Shown: positions 42,308 to 51,178, counted from the stretch's first letter. The stretch is DNA of 64,000 nt from JACDAN01 sp963842235 (GCA_963842235.1 CAWJFT010000002.1:89026-153025), one strand, 5' to 3'. Notes: a model not told the origin generated them from the letters alone. A program made the numbers and translations.

Positions 42308-42475
42308 CTAGGACTCGGACGAGGACGGCTCGTCCGCCCCGACGCTTCCGCCGTGCGCTTCGGTCTCCTCGTCGTCGTTCGCGCGACGGAAGATCAGGGC
42401 GATCGCCTCGGTTGCGGAGAGCACTGCGGCCTTCTTCTCGCTCTGATCGGCGTTGTCGAGCTGGTTCTCGCTCAC
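42308..42475 (-). CDS. Small acidic hypothetical protein
   Basis: 55 aa from GTG 42475, beginning SENQLDNADQSEKKAAVLSA and ending in a Ser/Glu-rich tail. The middle (ATEAIALIFRRANDDE) could form a helix. No family recognised and the ribosome site is weak (GGAACGGGAAC). Whether it is translated is uncertain. Confidence 0.4.
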   Translation of the reverse strand: MSENQLDNADQSEKKAAVLSATEAIALIFRRANDDEETEAHGGSVGADEPSSSES

Positions 42476-42530
42476 GTTCCCGTCCTTCCCGTTCCAACCG
42501 CAACTCACACTCGACGTCCTAACGGGTAGA

Positions 42531-42659
42531 GATTCGGCGCGGTCCAAACGCGCGCGCGGCTGACCCCCCAGCGCGCCGGCCGACTGCCGCGACATGGATC
42601 GCGCTCGGCTAGGACCGCGCCGAATCCTGTTTCGAGAAAAGTCTTCCGACTTTTCTCGA
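42531..42659. repeat. Nested inverted repeats in a noncoding stretch
   Basis: A perfect 15-bp inverted repeat (GATTCGGCGCGGTCC at 42531-42545 and its complement at 42612-42626) encloses 66 bp. It is followed by a separate perfect 12-bp hairpin (42632-42643 with 42648-42659, loop TTCC) that is unusually A/T-rich for this genome. The region 42476-42710 has no credible ORF. It could encode a small structured RNA or be a mini-element. Confidence 0.45.
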
Positions 42660-42710
42660 CTCCCCAGCTCAAACGCTGTCGGCACCTCCTTCACTAGGTC
42701 GCCGCAGCGG

Positions 42711-42735
42711 CGAAGCGGGGCACAGCCCCGCTTCG
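42711..42735 (-). terminator. Terminator after the padR gene
   Basis: An 11-bp perfect stem (CGAAGCGGGGC at 42711-42721 with 42725-42735) and 3-nt loop ACA, 9 nt past the end of the PadR gene on the minus strand. Confidence 0.65.
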
Positions 42736-42744
42736 CGGCGGGTT

Positions 42745-43314
42745 TTAGGCGATTGGAGCTGGTGGGAGCTCGCCTGTTTCGATTTGCCGCAGCGTTTTTT
42801 CGCACCAGTTGCGCATGAACTCCATCAGCTCGATGCCGTACGAGAGCGCCAGGTGCGGGTAGAGCTGATCTTCCTCCAGGAAGCCCGTGCGGGCCTCGGG
42901 CTCGAGCTCGCGGAACCGGTCGAGGACAAAGTCGCAGAACTCGATCCGCGCATGCAGGTTCGCGAGAACTTCATCGCGAGTCAGCAGGTCGCCGAAGAAC
43001 AGGCGTAGGAGACCCTCGTCTCGGAGCTCGAAGGTGTACGAGTCGCTATCTGTCAGCCAGTCGTGGAGGGTCGACTCACCGGTCTTCGTCAGCTGGTACG
43101 AGGTCCTCTTGAGGCCGCCCCGCGGGTCCGGCCGCGCCTTGACGAGACCCCGTTCCTCGAGCCGGCGCAGCTCCGGATAGATCTGCCCGAAGCTCGCGCT
43201 CCAGAAGAAGCGCGTGGAGAGATCGATCGCGCGCTTGATCTCGTAGCCTGTTTCCGCCCCCAGGCGGAGCATTCCCAGGATGACCCGCGCGGTCGGCGAG
43301 AGGTGGCTTGACAT
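42745..43314 (-). CDS. PadR-family transcriptional regulator
   Basis: 189 aa. The N-terminal winged helix (RVILGMLRLGAETGYEIKRA, FGQIYPELRRLEERGLVKAR, RTSYQLTKTGESTL) is a clear PadR domain, followed by the Vir_act_alpha_C-type helical dimerisation tail. It is divergent from an ABC-2 exporter with 40 bp between starts. PadR proteins commonly repress neighbouring drug exporters and are released by the drug. Confidence 0.92.
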   Translation of the reverse strand: MSSHLSPTARVILGMLRLGAETGYEIKRAIDLSTRFFWSASFGQIYPELRRLEERGLVKARPDPRGGLKRTSYQLTKTGESTLHDWLTDSDSYTFELRDEGLLRLFFGDLLTRDEVLANLHARIEFCDFVLDRFRELEPEARTGFLEEDQLYPHLALSYGIELMEFMRNWCEKTLRQIETGELPPAPIA

Positions 43315-43354
43315 ATCTACCAGTTATATACTAACGTCTCTACCAGATAGATAG
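43315..43354. promoter_or_regulatory. Divergent promoter/operator region of padR and the exporter
   Basis: A/T-rich 40 bp in otherwise GC-rich DNA. TCTACCAG occurs twice (43316-43323 and 43339-43346), TATCT and AGATA mirror each other at the edges, and TATACT (43327-43332) is a good -10 for the exporter. Likely PadR binding site. Confidence 0.6.
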
Positions 43355-44203
43355 ATGGACGCGGTTGACGTCACGAACCTGCGGAAGTCGTACGACAGCG
43401 TCGAGGCCGTCCGTGGCATCGACTTCGACATCCGCGCCGGCGAGGTCTTCGGGCTTCTAGGCCCAAATGGCGCCGGCAAGACGACGACGCTCGAGATCCT
43501 CGTCGGCCACCGCACCCGCGATGCCGGCGAGGTTCGCGTGCTCGGGAGCGACCCGCAACGTGCCGACCGCTCGTGGCGGGGCCGCATCGGCGTCGTTCCC
43601 CAGTCGGGCGAGCTCTTCCCCAACCTGACGGTGCGTGAGCACCTCGAGCTTTTTGCCGGCTACTACGAGGAGCCGCTGTCGCCGAACGACGTCCTCCGAC
43701 TGGTCGGGCTCGACCAGAAGGCCGACGCGAAGACGCGAACGCTCTCCGGAGGCCAGAAACGGCGGCTCGATCTCGGCGTGGCGCTGATCGGCGACCCGGA
43801 GCTGATCTTCCTCGACGAGCCCACAACCGGCTTCGACCCCTCCGCGCGGCGGGCCGCCTGGGAGACGATCCGGTCGCTGCGCTCGCTCGGCAAGACCGTC
43901 CTGCTGACGACGCACTACATCGAAGAAGCGCAGCAACTCGCGGATCGCGTCGCCGTGCTGCGGCGTGGCGAGATCGTCGCCTCGGGCACTCCGGCGGACC
44001 TGATCGCGCGGGCGCCGGCGACGGTCATCCGCTATCGCTTGAACGGCGAAGAGGTCTCGTTCCAGACCGAGGATCCGACGCGGGCCCTGCACGAGCTCAC
44101 CGGGGAGGCGCTGCGCGACGGCTTCAACCTCGAGGCGCTCGAGGTACACCGCGCGACGCTCGAGGACGTCTATCTGGAGCTGACCGAGGAAGAGCCGCAG
44201 TGA
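43355..44203 (+). CDS. ABC-2 exporter ATPase (daunorubicin-resistance type)
   Basis: 282 aa. Walker A LLGPNGAGKTTTLEILVGH, signature RTLSGGQKRRLDLGVAL, Walker B IFLDEPTTGFDPSARR, H-loop LLTTHYIEEAQQLADRV. The C-terminal extension resembles DrrA-type ATPases. Partner of the permease that begins inside its stop codon; regulated by the divergent PadR. Confidence 0.92.
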   Translation: MDAVDVTNLRKSYDSVEAVRGIDFDIRAGEVFGLLGPNGAGKTTTLEILVGHRTRDAGEVRVLGSDPQRADRSWRGRIGVVPQSGELFPNLTVREHLELFAGYYEEPLSPNDVLRLVGLDQKADAKTRTLSGGQKRRLDLGVALIGDPELIFLDEPTTGFDPSARRAAWETIRSLRSLGKTVLLTTHYIEEAQQLADRVAVLRRGEIVASGTPADLIARAPATVIRYRLNGEEVSFQTEDPTRALHELTGEALRDGFNLEALEVHRATLEDVYLELTEEEPQ

Positions 44204-44949
44204 GGATGTTCTTCCACCAGCTCAGGGCCGAGCAGAAGCTCTTCTGGCGAAGCCGGGAGCTCGCGTTCTTCACCTTCCTGCTGCCGATCCTCTTCTTCCT
44301 GTTGCTCGGCTCGGCCTACGGCGACGAGGAGATTGACGGGGTCAACGGCTACACGTACCTCCTCGCCGGGATGCTCGGATACGGCGCGGCATCCACGACC
44401 TTCGCCGGCCTCGCGCTGCTCCTCGTGATCCGCCGCGAGTCCGGCGTCCTCAAGCGGCTCCGCACGACGCCGCTCTCGTCGGCGACGTACATCAGCGCCG
44501 TGCTCGCCTCGATCATCCTGATCTTCATGCTCGAGGCGGCGATTCTCGTGGCGCTCGGGCGGATCGCCTTCGACGTGCCGCTGCCCGAGTCGATCCTCTC
44601 CCTGGTCATCGTCCTCCTGCTCGGCGCAGGGTCGTTCGCTGCCCTCGGGATCGCGCTTGCCGCGCTGATCCGCAGCGCCGAGGGCTCCTCGGCGGTCGTG
44701 AACGCGCTCTACCTGCCGATCTCGTTCATCTCGGGCGCGTTCTTCTCGCAGGATGCATTCCCGGAGGTGCTGCGCGTGGTGGGTGAGATCCTTCCGCTCA
44801 GCCACCTGATCGTGCTCTGCCGCGACGTGATGATCCACGGCGACCGGGTCTGGAACCAGCTCGACGACGTCGCCGTCGTCGTGGTCTGGGGCGTCGCCGG
44901 GTTGATCGTGGCCCTCCGCCGTTTCCGCTGGGAGCCCCGAGAGCGTTAG
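44200..44949 (+). CDS. ABC-2 type exporter permease
   Basis: 249 aa with six hydrophobic segments (TFLLPILFFLLLGSAYG at the first; YLPISFISGAFFSQDAFP in the last third). ABC-2 membrane family, starting at GTG 44200 within the ATPase stop (GTGA). With the ATPase it should export a hydrophobic compound or lipid; substrate unknown. Confidence 0.9.
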   Translation: MRMFFHQLRAEQKLFWRSRELAFFTFLLPILFFLLLGSAYGDEEIDGVNGYTYLLAGMLGYGAASTTFAGLALLLVIRRESGVLKRLRTTPLSSATYISAVLASIILIFMLEAAILVALGRIAFDVPLPESILSLVIVLLLGAGSFAALGIALAALIRSAEGSSAVVNALYLPISFISGAFFSQDAFPEVLRVVGEILPLSHLIVLCRDVMIHGDRVWNQLDDVAVVVVWGVAGLIVALRRFRWEPRER

Positions 44950-44978
44950 GCCGTCATCCGTTCCGGGTACGAGGGCAA

Positions 44979-45335
44979 GTGATGCGCCCGGAGCCCGACA
45001 CGCTTGCCTTCGCCGTGCACGGGCAGGAGCCCCCGGCGCTCGAGGTCCGCGTGAACTTCGGCATCTTCGCCGGCCGTGAAGCGACGTCGGCCGAGATCGA
45101 GGAGCTCGGCCGGCAACTGTTGGAGAAGGTTGGCGCGGTCGCGATCGTGTCCGAGGAGCGGCACGAGATCGACACCCATTCCGAGGCGTCGGTCCACCAG
45201 GTGCGGATCGAGGTTCCGGCAGATGCGCTTTCGGGTGAGCTCGGGAGCCGCGAGGAGCTGGCGGGCCGGCTAATCGAGACGGCGGAGCGTTGGGCGGGCG
45301 CCTGCATCGCCGAGCGCCACGTGGAAGTTACGTAG
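44979..45335 (+). CDS. Conserved-looking hypothetical protein
   Basis: 118 aa (GTG 44979 directly followed by ATG 44982). Alternating hydrophobic pattern with ALEVRVNFGIFAGREATSAE and HQVRIEVPADAL suggests an alpha/beta fold; no motif recognised. Codon use and length suggest a real gene. Its TAG stop forms the first base of structured element copy B. Confidence 0.6.
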   Translation: MMRPEPDTLAFAVHGQEPPALEVRVNFGIFAGREATSAEIEELGRQLLEKVGAVAIVSEERHEIDTHSEASVHQVRIEVPADALSGELGSREELAGRLIETAERWAGACIAERHVEVT

Positions 45336-45493
45336 GAGGGCTGGCGGAACGTCGCTCGTCGCAGGAGTGCGATGGTCGTTCCGAGGCAAGGACGCAGGGA
45401 GCCCTCGTATCGGTCAGATACGGGGGCGACTGAGGGCCGCCTCGGGGCGAGCAGCGTGCTCCTGCGGCTCAGACTGCGTTCGTCAAGCCCTCC
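45335..45493 (+). ncRNA. Candidate structured RNA element, copy B
   Basis: Same plan as copy A at 16409. P1 pairs 45335-45351 with 45477-45493 (14 of 17). P2+P3 pair 45358-45387 with 45439-45468 (28 of 30, keeping the A-G mismatch at 45372/45454). Hairpin P4 is 45401-45411 with 45417-45427 (11 bp, loop GGTCA). AAGGACGCAGGGA (45388-45400) and GACTGAGG (45428-45435) are identical to copy A, while most stem pairs differ and compensate. It ends inside the 3' end of the convergent CoxG-like gene. Confidence 0.65.
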
Positions 45494-45935
45494 TGTCAGC
45501 GGCGGCCGCTTCCAGATGCCTGGCGATGCGCTCGAGCGCCCGCTCGGCCTGGTGTGTCGCGACCGGCGCGAGCTCCTGGCGGCCCAGGCCGCTCAAGAGC
45601 CCGGCGGCGTTGACCTCGGCGCTCCAGCGCATCAGCGTCCCGGAGCCGTCGGGCGCGAGATCGAAGGAGCTGTTGACCGAGATGCGGCCGCCGAGGCCCT
45701 TGCTCCAGGCACGCAGGCGGGCATGCTCGGGCTCGCGCAGCTCCTCGACTTCAACGGAGAGCGTCAGCTTGAACCCACCTGGAAACGGCGCCCTGACCTT
45801 CATCCTCCAGTGCGGCCCCTCGGCCTCGACCAGCTCGATCGCCGAGAACGCGGAGGCCATCTCGTCGGCGTCGGTGAGCGCCCGGAAAACGTCGTCCGGC
45901 GCGGCGTCGAAATGCCTCTCCCCGCGGATCTGCAC
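45483..45935 (-). CDS. SRPBCC / CoxG-like protein
   Basis: 150-aa START-like helix-grip protein: MQIRGERHFDAAPDDVFRAL at the N-terminus, DADEMASAF, and a C-terminal long helix (GLLSGLGRQELAPVATHQAE). Similar to carbon monoxide dehydrogenase subunit G and polyketide cyclase-like lipid binders. No CO dehydrogenase genes are nearby, so a general hydrophobic-ligand binder is more likely. Its last codons overlap the right arm of element B. Confidence 0.8.
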   Translation of the reverse strand: MQIRGERHFDAAPDDVFRALTDADEMASAFSAIELVEAEGPHWRMKVRAPFPGGFKLTLSVEVEELREPEHARLRAWSKGLGGRISVNSSFDLAPDGSGTLMRWSAEVNAAGLLSGLGRQELAPVATHQAERALERIARHLEAAAADRRA

Positions 45936-45985
45936 GCGAGCACCCTAGAGATCCATCGCCGCGCCAGATAGTATGAAAAGAGTAA

Positions 45986-45999
45986 CTTGACCGGTTAAG
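45986..45999. promoter_or_regulatory. LacI-type operator before the GH1 gene
   Basis: CTTGACCGGTTAAG, a 14-bp palindrome with one mismatched pair, 20 bp upstream of the GTG start of the beta-glucosidase. The same motif occurs before the GH5-like gene (twice) and before lacI. Confidence 0.72.
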
Positions 46000-46019
46000 C
46001 TACGTCGGGAGCGATCGGA

Positions 46020-47372
46020 GTGAGCAAAGCCGAATTTCCACGCGATTTCGTCTGGGGAGCAGCGACGTCCGCGTACCAGATCGAGGGCGCGACACACGAG
46101 GACGGCCGCGGCGTGAGTATCTGGGACACCTTCTGCGCGACGCCGGGCAAGGTCCGAAACGGCGACTCCGGTCAGATCGCGTGCGACTCCTACCACCGCT
46201 ACCCGCAGGACATCGCCCGCATGCGCCAGCTCGGCCTGGACGCCTACCGGTTCTCGATCGCCTGGCCGCGCATCTTTCCTGAGGGCCGGGGGCGGATCAA
46301 CGAGCCAGGGCTCGACTTCTACGACCGGCTCGTCGACGAGCTTCTCGCCGCCGGCATCCGCCCCCTCGCCACGCTGTACCACTGGGATCTCCCGCAGGCG
46401 CTCGAGGACCAAGGCGGGTGGCCCGAGCGCGCGACGGCAGAGGCGTTCGCCGAATATGCAGAGGCGGTCGCCCGCCGGCTCGGCGACCGGGTGGGGCAGT
46501 GGGTGACACACAACGAGCCGTACTGCTCTTCGTGGCTCGGGTACGGCCTCGGCCTCCACGCGCCCGGCCGGACCGACGTCGCCGCGGCGATGGCCGCCGC
46601 GCATCACGTTCTTTTTTCCCATGGCCTCGCGGTCGAGGTCCTCCGGCGTGAGAGCCCCGACGCGGAGGTCGGGATCGTGCTGGACTCCTGGCCGGTCTAT
46701 CCGGCGAGCGACGACACGCGCAACGTCGCTGCCGCATGGGAGGCCGACGGTTACCGCAACCGGCTCTTCTTCGACCCGGTCTTCCGCGGGCGCTATCCGG
46801 AGGACGTGCTCGAGCGGCTCGATGGGGCGTCGCCGCCGGTCCGGGAAGGCGATCTCGGGGTGATCGCGGCGCCGATCGACTTCGTGGGCTTGAACAACTA
46901 CTCGAGGACGATCGTCGAGGCGGACGAAGACGGGCGACCGAGGAACCTTCACGCCGACGACGCGCCGGTGACGGCGACCGGGTGGGAGATCTATCCCGAC
47001 GGGCTCTACGAGGTGCTGAAGCGCCTCCACCACGAGTACGGAGTGCGGTCTCTCTACGTCACGGAAAACGGCGCCGCGTTCGCGGACGTGCGCGGGGACG
47101 ACGGCCAGATCGACGACCGCGACCGCATCGACTATCTGTCGCGGTACCTCGGCGCGGTCGCCCGCGCCATCTCCGACGGCGTGCCCGTTCACGGGTACTT
47201 CGTCTGGTCGCTGCTCGACAACTTCGAGTGGGCGCAGGGCTACTCGAAGCGCTTCGGGCTGCTCTACGTGGATTACGCGACGCTCGAGCGCATCCCCAAG
47301 TCGAGCTTCTACTGGTACCGCGACCTGATCGGCGCGGGGCGGCTACCGACGCCGGAGCCGACGCTCGCCTAG
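46020..47372 (+). CDS. GH1 beta-glucosidase
   Basis: 450 aa, retaining GH1 beta-glycosidase, cytosolic. The acid/base Glu lies in VTHNEPYCSSWLGYG, the nucleophile in LYVTENGAAF, and the N-terminal FVWGAATSAYQIEGA is diagnostic. GTG start preceded by a LacI operator. It should hydrolyse the beta-linked disaccharides taken up by the neighbouring Opp-type transporter. Converges with the transporter ATPase gene. Confidence 0.94.
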   Translation: MSKAEFPRDFVWGAATSAYQIEGATHEDGRGVSIWDTFCATPGKVRNGDSGQIACDSYHRYPQDIARMRQLGLDAYRFSIAWPRIFPEGRGRINEPGLDFYDRLVDELLAAGIRPLATLYHWDLPQALEDQGGWPERATAEAFAEYAEAVARRLGDRVGQWVTHNEPYCSSWLGYGLGLHAPGRTDVAAAMAAAHHVLFSHGLAVEVLRRESPDAEVGIVLDSWPVYPASDDTRNVAAAWEADGYRNRLFFDPVFRGRYPEDVLERLDGASPPVREGDLGVIAAPIDFVGLNNYSRTIVEADEDGRPRNLHADDAPVTATGWEIYPDGLYEVLKRLHHEYGVRSLYVTENGAAFADVRGDDGQIDDRDRIDYLSRYLGAVARAISDGVPVHGYFVWSLLDNFEWAQGYSKRFGLLYVDYATLERIPKSSFYWYRDLIGAGRLPTPEPTLA

Positions 47373-47389
47373 ACCGCCGGAAGCGACGT

Positions 47390-48310
47390 CTAGCCGAGCG
47401 CGACGAAGTGGTCGTCGTCGACCTGCTTGAGCGGCGGAGCGGCGCCGTCGCCGGCCGCCAGCTCGTCCGTCCGCTCCTCGCGAACGACGTGCTCGAGCGC
47501 ATCGGGCGCGCCGACCTCGCGTTCGACCTGGTCCCACTTCTTGTGCAGGTGCGGCACCGAGGCGATCAGCATCTTCGTGTAGGGATGGAGCGGGTTTCCG
47601 AAGACCTTCTCCGTCGCCCCCATCTCGACGATGCTGCCGCGGCGCAGGATCACCGCTCGCTCGCTGATGTAGTTGCCGAGCGAGAGGTCGTGCGTGATGA
47701 AGAGGATTCCAAGTCCACGTTCCTTGAGCTCGCCGAGCAGGTTGAGCACGTCGACGCGCGTCGAGGCGTCCAGCATGCTGATCACCTCGTCGGCGACGAG
47801 GATCCGGATGTCGAGCAGGAGCGCACGGGCAAGCAGCATCCGCTGAAGCTGCCCGCCGCTCAGCTGGTGGGGGTACTTGCTCAGACAGTCGCCGGGATTC
47901 AGCCCCACCGCCTCGAGCGAGTCGGCGACCTTGTCGTTCCACTCGGCCCGACGCATGCCTGAGAAGTACGTGTCCCGGATCAGCGACAGGACGCGGTCGG
48001 CCCTGAAGATCGGGTTGTAGGAGCTGAACGGATCCTGGAAGACGCCCTGGACAGAGCGGTAGTACTCCTTTACCCGCCGCCCCTTGAGGCCGGAGATGTC
48101 GACGCCGTCGAAGCGGATCGTCCCTGCCGTCGCCGGCGACAGGCGGAGAATCATCCGCCCGATCGTGCTCTTGCCTGAGCCGCTCTCGCCGATGAGCGAC
48201 ACGACCTCGCCGGGCTCGATCTCGAGGCTGACGTCGCGGACTGCGACGAGCCGCCCCCCGCCGAACGTCCCGACCTTGTAGGTCTTGGAGATGTTGTCGA
48301 GCGCGAGCAT
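47390..48310 (-). CDS. Oligopeptide/oligosaccharide ABC transporter ATPase, OppF-like
   Basis: 306 aa from ATG 48310. Walker A LIGESGSGKSTIGRMILRL, Q-loop VFQDPFSSYNP, signature HQLSGGQLQRMLLARAL, Walker B ILVADEVISMLDASTRV, and an Opp-type C-terminus (HPYTKMLIASVP). The start overlaps the preceding ATPase stop (TGATG). Second of a pair of ATPases. Confidence 0.92.
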   Translation of the reverse strand: MLALDNISKTYKVGTFGGGRLVAVRDVSLEIEPGEVVSLIGESGSGKSTIGRMILRLSPATAGTIRFDGVDISGLKGRRVKEYYRSVQGVFQDPFSSYNPIFRADRVLSLIRDTYFSGMRRAEWNDKVADSLEAVGLNPGDCLSKYPHQLSGGQLQRMLLARALLLDIRILVADEVISMLDASTRVDVLNLLGELKERGLGILFITHDLSLGNYISERAVILRRGSIVEMGATEKVFGNPLHPYTKMLIASVPHLHKKWDQVEREVGAPDALEHVVREERTDELAAGDGAAPPLKQVDDDHFVALG

Positions 48311-49275
48311 CAGGGCGGCGCCGTCGCCCAGCACGCGACACGGTGGTTGGGCTCGACTTCGACGAACGGGGGCTGCTCGACGCACTTCTCGAAGGCCAGC
48401 GGGCAGCGGTGCCGGAACCTGCAGCCGCTCGGCGGGTTCAGCAGCGGCGGCGGCCGGCCTGGGATCCCTGTCAGCCGCTTCTCCTCATACCTCACGCCGA
48501 CTTCGGGCAGCGAGGAGATCAAGAGCCGCGTGTACGGATGCCGCGGCGACTCGATGATCACGTCGGCCGGCGCCTTCTCCGCCAGCCGACCGGCGTACAT
48601 GACAAGGATGCTGTCGGCGATCTGGTAGAGGATCGCGAGGTCGTGCGTGATCACGATCGTGCTCTTCACATAGTTGCGGTCGCGAAACTCGACGAGCGTC
48701 TCGGCAACGGCCTTCTGCGTCGACACGTCGAGCGCGGAGGTGATCTCGTCCGCGATCAGCAGCGCCGGGTTCAGCAACGTGGAGAGCACCATCACCGTGC
48801 GCTGCTTCATCCCGCCGGAGAGCTCGATCGGGTACATCCCGAGCACGTCCAGGGACAGTCCCACGAGCGAGAGGCGGCGCTCGAGCTCCGGCCGAACGTT
48901 GTCGAAGCGCACGCCCCTCGACTCGAGCAGCTCTTCGATCATCTTGCCGACCTTTCGTGTCGGGTTCAGCGCGCTCATCGCGTACTGCGGGACGATCGAG
49001 ACCTTCTTGAACCGGTACTTGTCCATCGCTTTCATGTCGTCGATCGGCAGCGCCTCGTCGTCCAGGTCGACACGCCCGTCGACGTGGCGCATCCGCCCGT
49101 CCAGCCGGATCAGGCTCTTGCCGAGCGTCGACTTCCCGCAGCCCGACTCCCCGGCGAGGCCCATGATCTCGCCGTCCGCGACCTGGAACGTCACGCCGTC
49201 GACAGCCTTCACGTCGCCCCGCAACGTGCGGTAGTAGACGCGCAGGTTGTCGACGTTGAGCGTCACTGGATTCAT
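48310..49275 (-). CDS. Oligopeptide/oligosaccharide ABC transporter ATPase, OppD-like
   Basis: 321 aa. Walker A LAGESGCGKSTLGKSLIRL, signature IELSGGMKQRTVMVLSTL, Walker B LLIADEITSALDVSTQKA, and the C-terminal iron-sulfur-like cysteine segment NPPSGCRFRHRCPLAFEKC of OppD/DppD proteins. ATGA overlap with the permease gene. Confidence 0.92.
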   Translation of the reverse strand: MNPVTLNVDNLRVYYRTLRGDVKAVDGVTFQVADGEIMGLAGESGCGKSTLGKSLIRLDGRMRHVDGRVDLDDEALPIDDMKAMDKYRFKKVSIVPQYAMSALNPTRKVGKMIEELLESRGVRFDNVRPELERRLSLVGLSLDVLGMYPIELSGGMKQRTVMVLSTLLNPALLIADEITSALDVSTQKAVAETLVEFRDRNYVKSTIVITHDLAILYQIADSILVMYAGRLAEKAPADVIIESPRHPYTRLLISSLPEVGVRYEEKRLTGIPGRPPPLLNPPSGCRFRHRCPLAFEKCVEQPPFVEVEPNHRVACWATAPP

Positions 49276-50192
49276 GTCTGGCGGAGCCGTGGGTTGAAGA
49301 CCTCGTCCAGGCCCACGTTCATGACATAGAGGCCCGCGACGATCGCAGTGATGCCGACGCCCGGCGCGATGAACCACCACCACATGCCTAGCTGGAGCGC
49401 GCTGTTGGAGACAGCGACGTTCAGCATCTGCCCCAGGGACATCACCTCCGGCGGCCCGAGCCCGAGGAAGTCGAGCGTCGCGGCGATGAGAACCGAGCTG
49501 CCGAAGAGCAGGATGAACGTCAGAAAGAGGTACGAGCTCATGTTCGGCGCGATCTCTTTGACGACGATCTTCCAGCCGCTCTGGCCCGAGAGACGCGCAA
49601 GGCTGACGAAGTCGCGGGAGGCCAGCGAGAAGGTCTGGGCCCGGATCGCGCGTGCGGCCCACGGCCACGAGGTGAGACCGATCAGCAGGGCCTCCGAGAA
49701 CAGGCTGCCGACGCTCAGATAGGCGGACACGACGATCAGCACGGCGATGGTCGGGATGACCAGCACCACGTTCGTGAGCATGCTGAGGATCTCGTCGACG
49801 GCGCCGCCTCGGTAGCCGCCGGCAAAGCCGACCGCCATCCCGATCGCCGCGGCCACGCAGCCGGCCACCGCGCCGACGATGAAGCTGGCGCGGAGCCCAT
49901 ACACGAACTGTGCGAAGACATCCTGGCCGGGCGCCGTCGTGCCCAGCCAGTGATCCTTGGACGGTGGCTGTCCCAGCTGATCGTAGAACTCGAACGGATC
50001 GCGGTCGGTGAGCATCGGTCCGACGAGGGCGACCAGGAGCATGAAGAACACGACGGAAAGCCCGAGGAGGAGCTTCCGGTTGCGGAAGGCGAAGTAGAGC
50101 GTCTCGCTGCGCCTGCGTTTCGGAGCGGCGCTCGGTGCCGGTGCGACGACCGTTCCTGCGACGACCTCGGCTTGAGGCTCGGCAGTTTCCAC
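49272..50192 (-). CDS. ABC transporter permease, OppC/DppC-like
   Basis: 306 aa from GTG 50192. An N-terminal cytosolic tail, then LLLGLSVVFFMLLVALVGPM and the typical HWLGTTAPGQDVFAQFVYGL. The EAA region is DFVSLARLSGQSGWKIVVKE. Its start overlaps the stop of the OppB-like permease by one base. Confidence 0.92.
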   Translation of the reverse strand: METAEPQAEVVAGTVVAPAPSAAPKRRRSETLYFAFRNRKLLLGLSVVFFMLLVALVGPMLTDRDPFEFYDQLGQPPSKDHWLGTTAPGQDVFAQFVYGLRASFIVGAVAGCVAAAIGMAVGFAGGYRGGAVDEILSMLTNVVLVIPTIAVLIVVSAYLSVGSLFSEALLIGLTSWPWAARAIRAQTFSLASRDFVSLARLSGQSGWKIVVKEIAPNMSSYLFLTFILLFGSSVLIAATLDFLGLGPPEVMSLGQMLNVAVSNSALQLGMWWWFIAPGVGITAIVAGLYVMNVGLDEVFNPRLRQT

Positions 50193-51178
50193 TACGAGCC
50201 CAGCAAGCCTGTGCGGGTGCGCGGATCGACGATCACGTAGGCGATGTCGACGATGAAGTTGGCGATGAGAACCCCAACGATGATGAAGAGGAAGATTCCC
50301 TGGAGCAGGAAGTAGTCGCGGTTCTGAATCGCCGTGATGATCAGCGAGCCGATGCCCGGATAGCCGAAGACGATCTCGGTCACGAGCGCGCCGCCGACGA
50401 CCACGCCGAGCGCCAGCGCGAGACCCGACATCTGCGGCAGCACCGCGTTCCGGTAGGCGTACTTGCGCACGAGCTTGTTCGGGGCCCCTAGGGCCTGAAG
50501 GTAATTGGCGTAGTCGGCCTCGAGCTCGTAGATGATCAGGTTTCGCATCCCGATCGCCCAGCCGCCGAACGAGACGAGGAAGAGCGTCAGGAACGGGAGA
50601 AACCAGTGAGAGAGGAAGCTGCGCGCGAACTCCCACGTCCACTCCGGCTGGAGCGAGAAGTCGTACGCGCCCGAGACGGGGAAGATCTGCCAGCGGAAGG
50701 CGAGAACGTACGCGAGCACCAGCGCAAGCCACATGTACGGCGTCGCCGTGAGCACGTACGAGACCGGGAGCACGGTGTTGTCGAGGACTTTGCGCCGCGC
50801 CGCCATCGCCCCGATCCGATTTCCCGCGATGTAGCTGAGGAGAATCGCCGGAACGAGTAGGGCCAGGGTGTAGGGCAGAGCGGCCCAGATCAGCTCGCTG
50901 ACCGAGGATCCGACGTAGGCGATGCTCGGCCCGAGGTCGCCGTGGGCAAGGCCGAGCCAGAAGTTCAGATACTGCTTCCAGAGCGGCTGGTCGAGCCCGA
51001 ACGACTCCGTGAAGTAGCCGTGCATCTCCTGAGCCGCCGTCGGGTCCGTCTGAAGCCGGGAGATGAGCCCCGAGACAGGATCTCCGGGCATCAGCCGCGG
51101 GATCGCCCAGTCGATCGTCACGGCTACGAAGAAGGTGAGGAGGTAGATGACGATCTTGCGGGCGAGGTATCGGCTCAT
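50192..51178 (-). CDS. ABC transporter permease, OppB/DppB-like
   Basis: 328 aa. MPGDPVSGLISRLQ near residue 30, GDLGPSIAYVGSSVSELI and LVTEIVFGYPGIGSLIITAI are OppB signatures. It follows the binding protein after a strong hairpin, as often seen in binding-protein operons where the first gene must be more abundant. Confidence 0.92.
   Translation of the reverse strand: MSRYLARKIVIYLLTFFVAVTIDWAIPRLMPGDPVSGLISRLQTDPTAAQEMHGYFTESFGLDQPLWKQYLNFWLGLAHGDLGPSIAYVGSSVSELIWAALPYTLALLVPAILLSYIAGNRIGAMAARRKVLDNTVLPVSYVLTATPYMWLALVLAYVLAFRWQIFPVSGAYDFSLQPEWTWEFARSFLSHWFLPFLTLFLVSFGGWAIGMRNLIIYELEADYANYLQALGAPNKLVRKYAYRNAVLPQMSGLALALGVVVGGALVTEIVFGYPGIGSLIITAIQNRDYFLLQGIFLFIIVGVLIANFIVDIAYVIVDPRTRTGLLGS

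Noticed and set aside
44946..45307. Minus-strand ORFs opposite the hypothetical gene at 44979
   Set aside because: Low-complexity antisense frames; the plus-strand protein has the more natural hydrophobic pattern.
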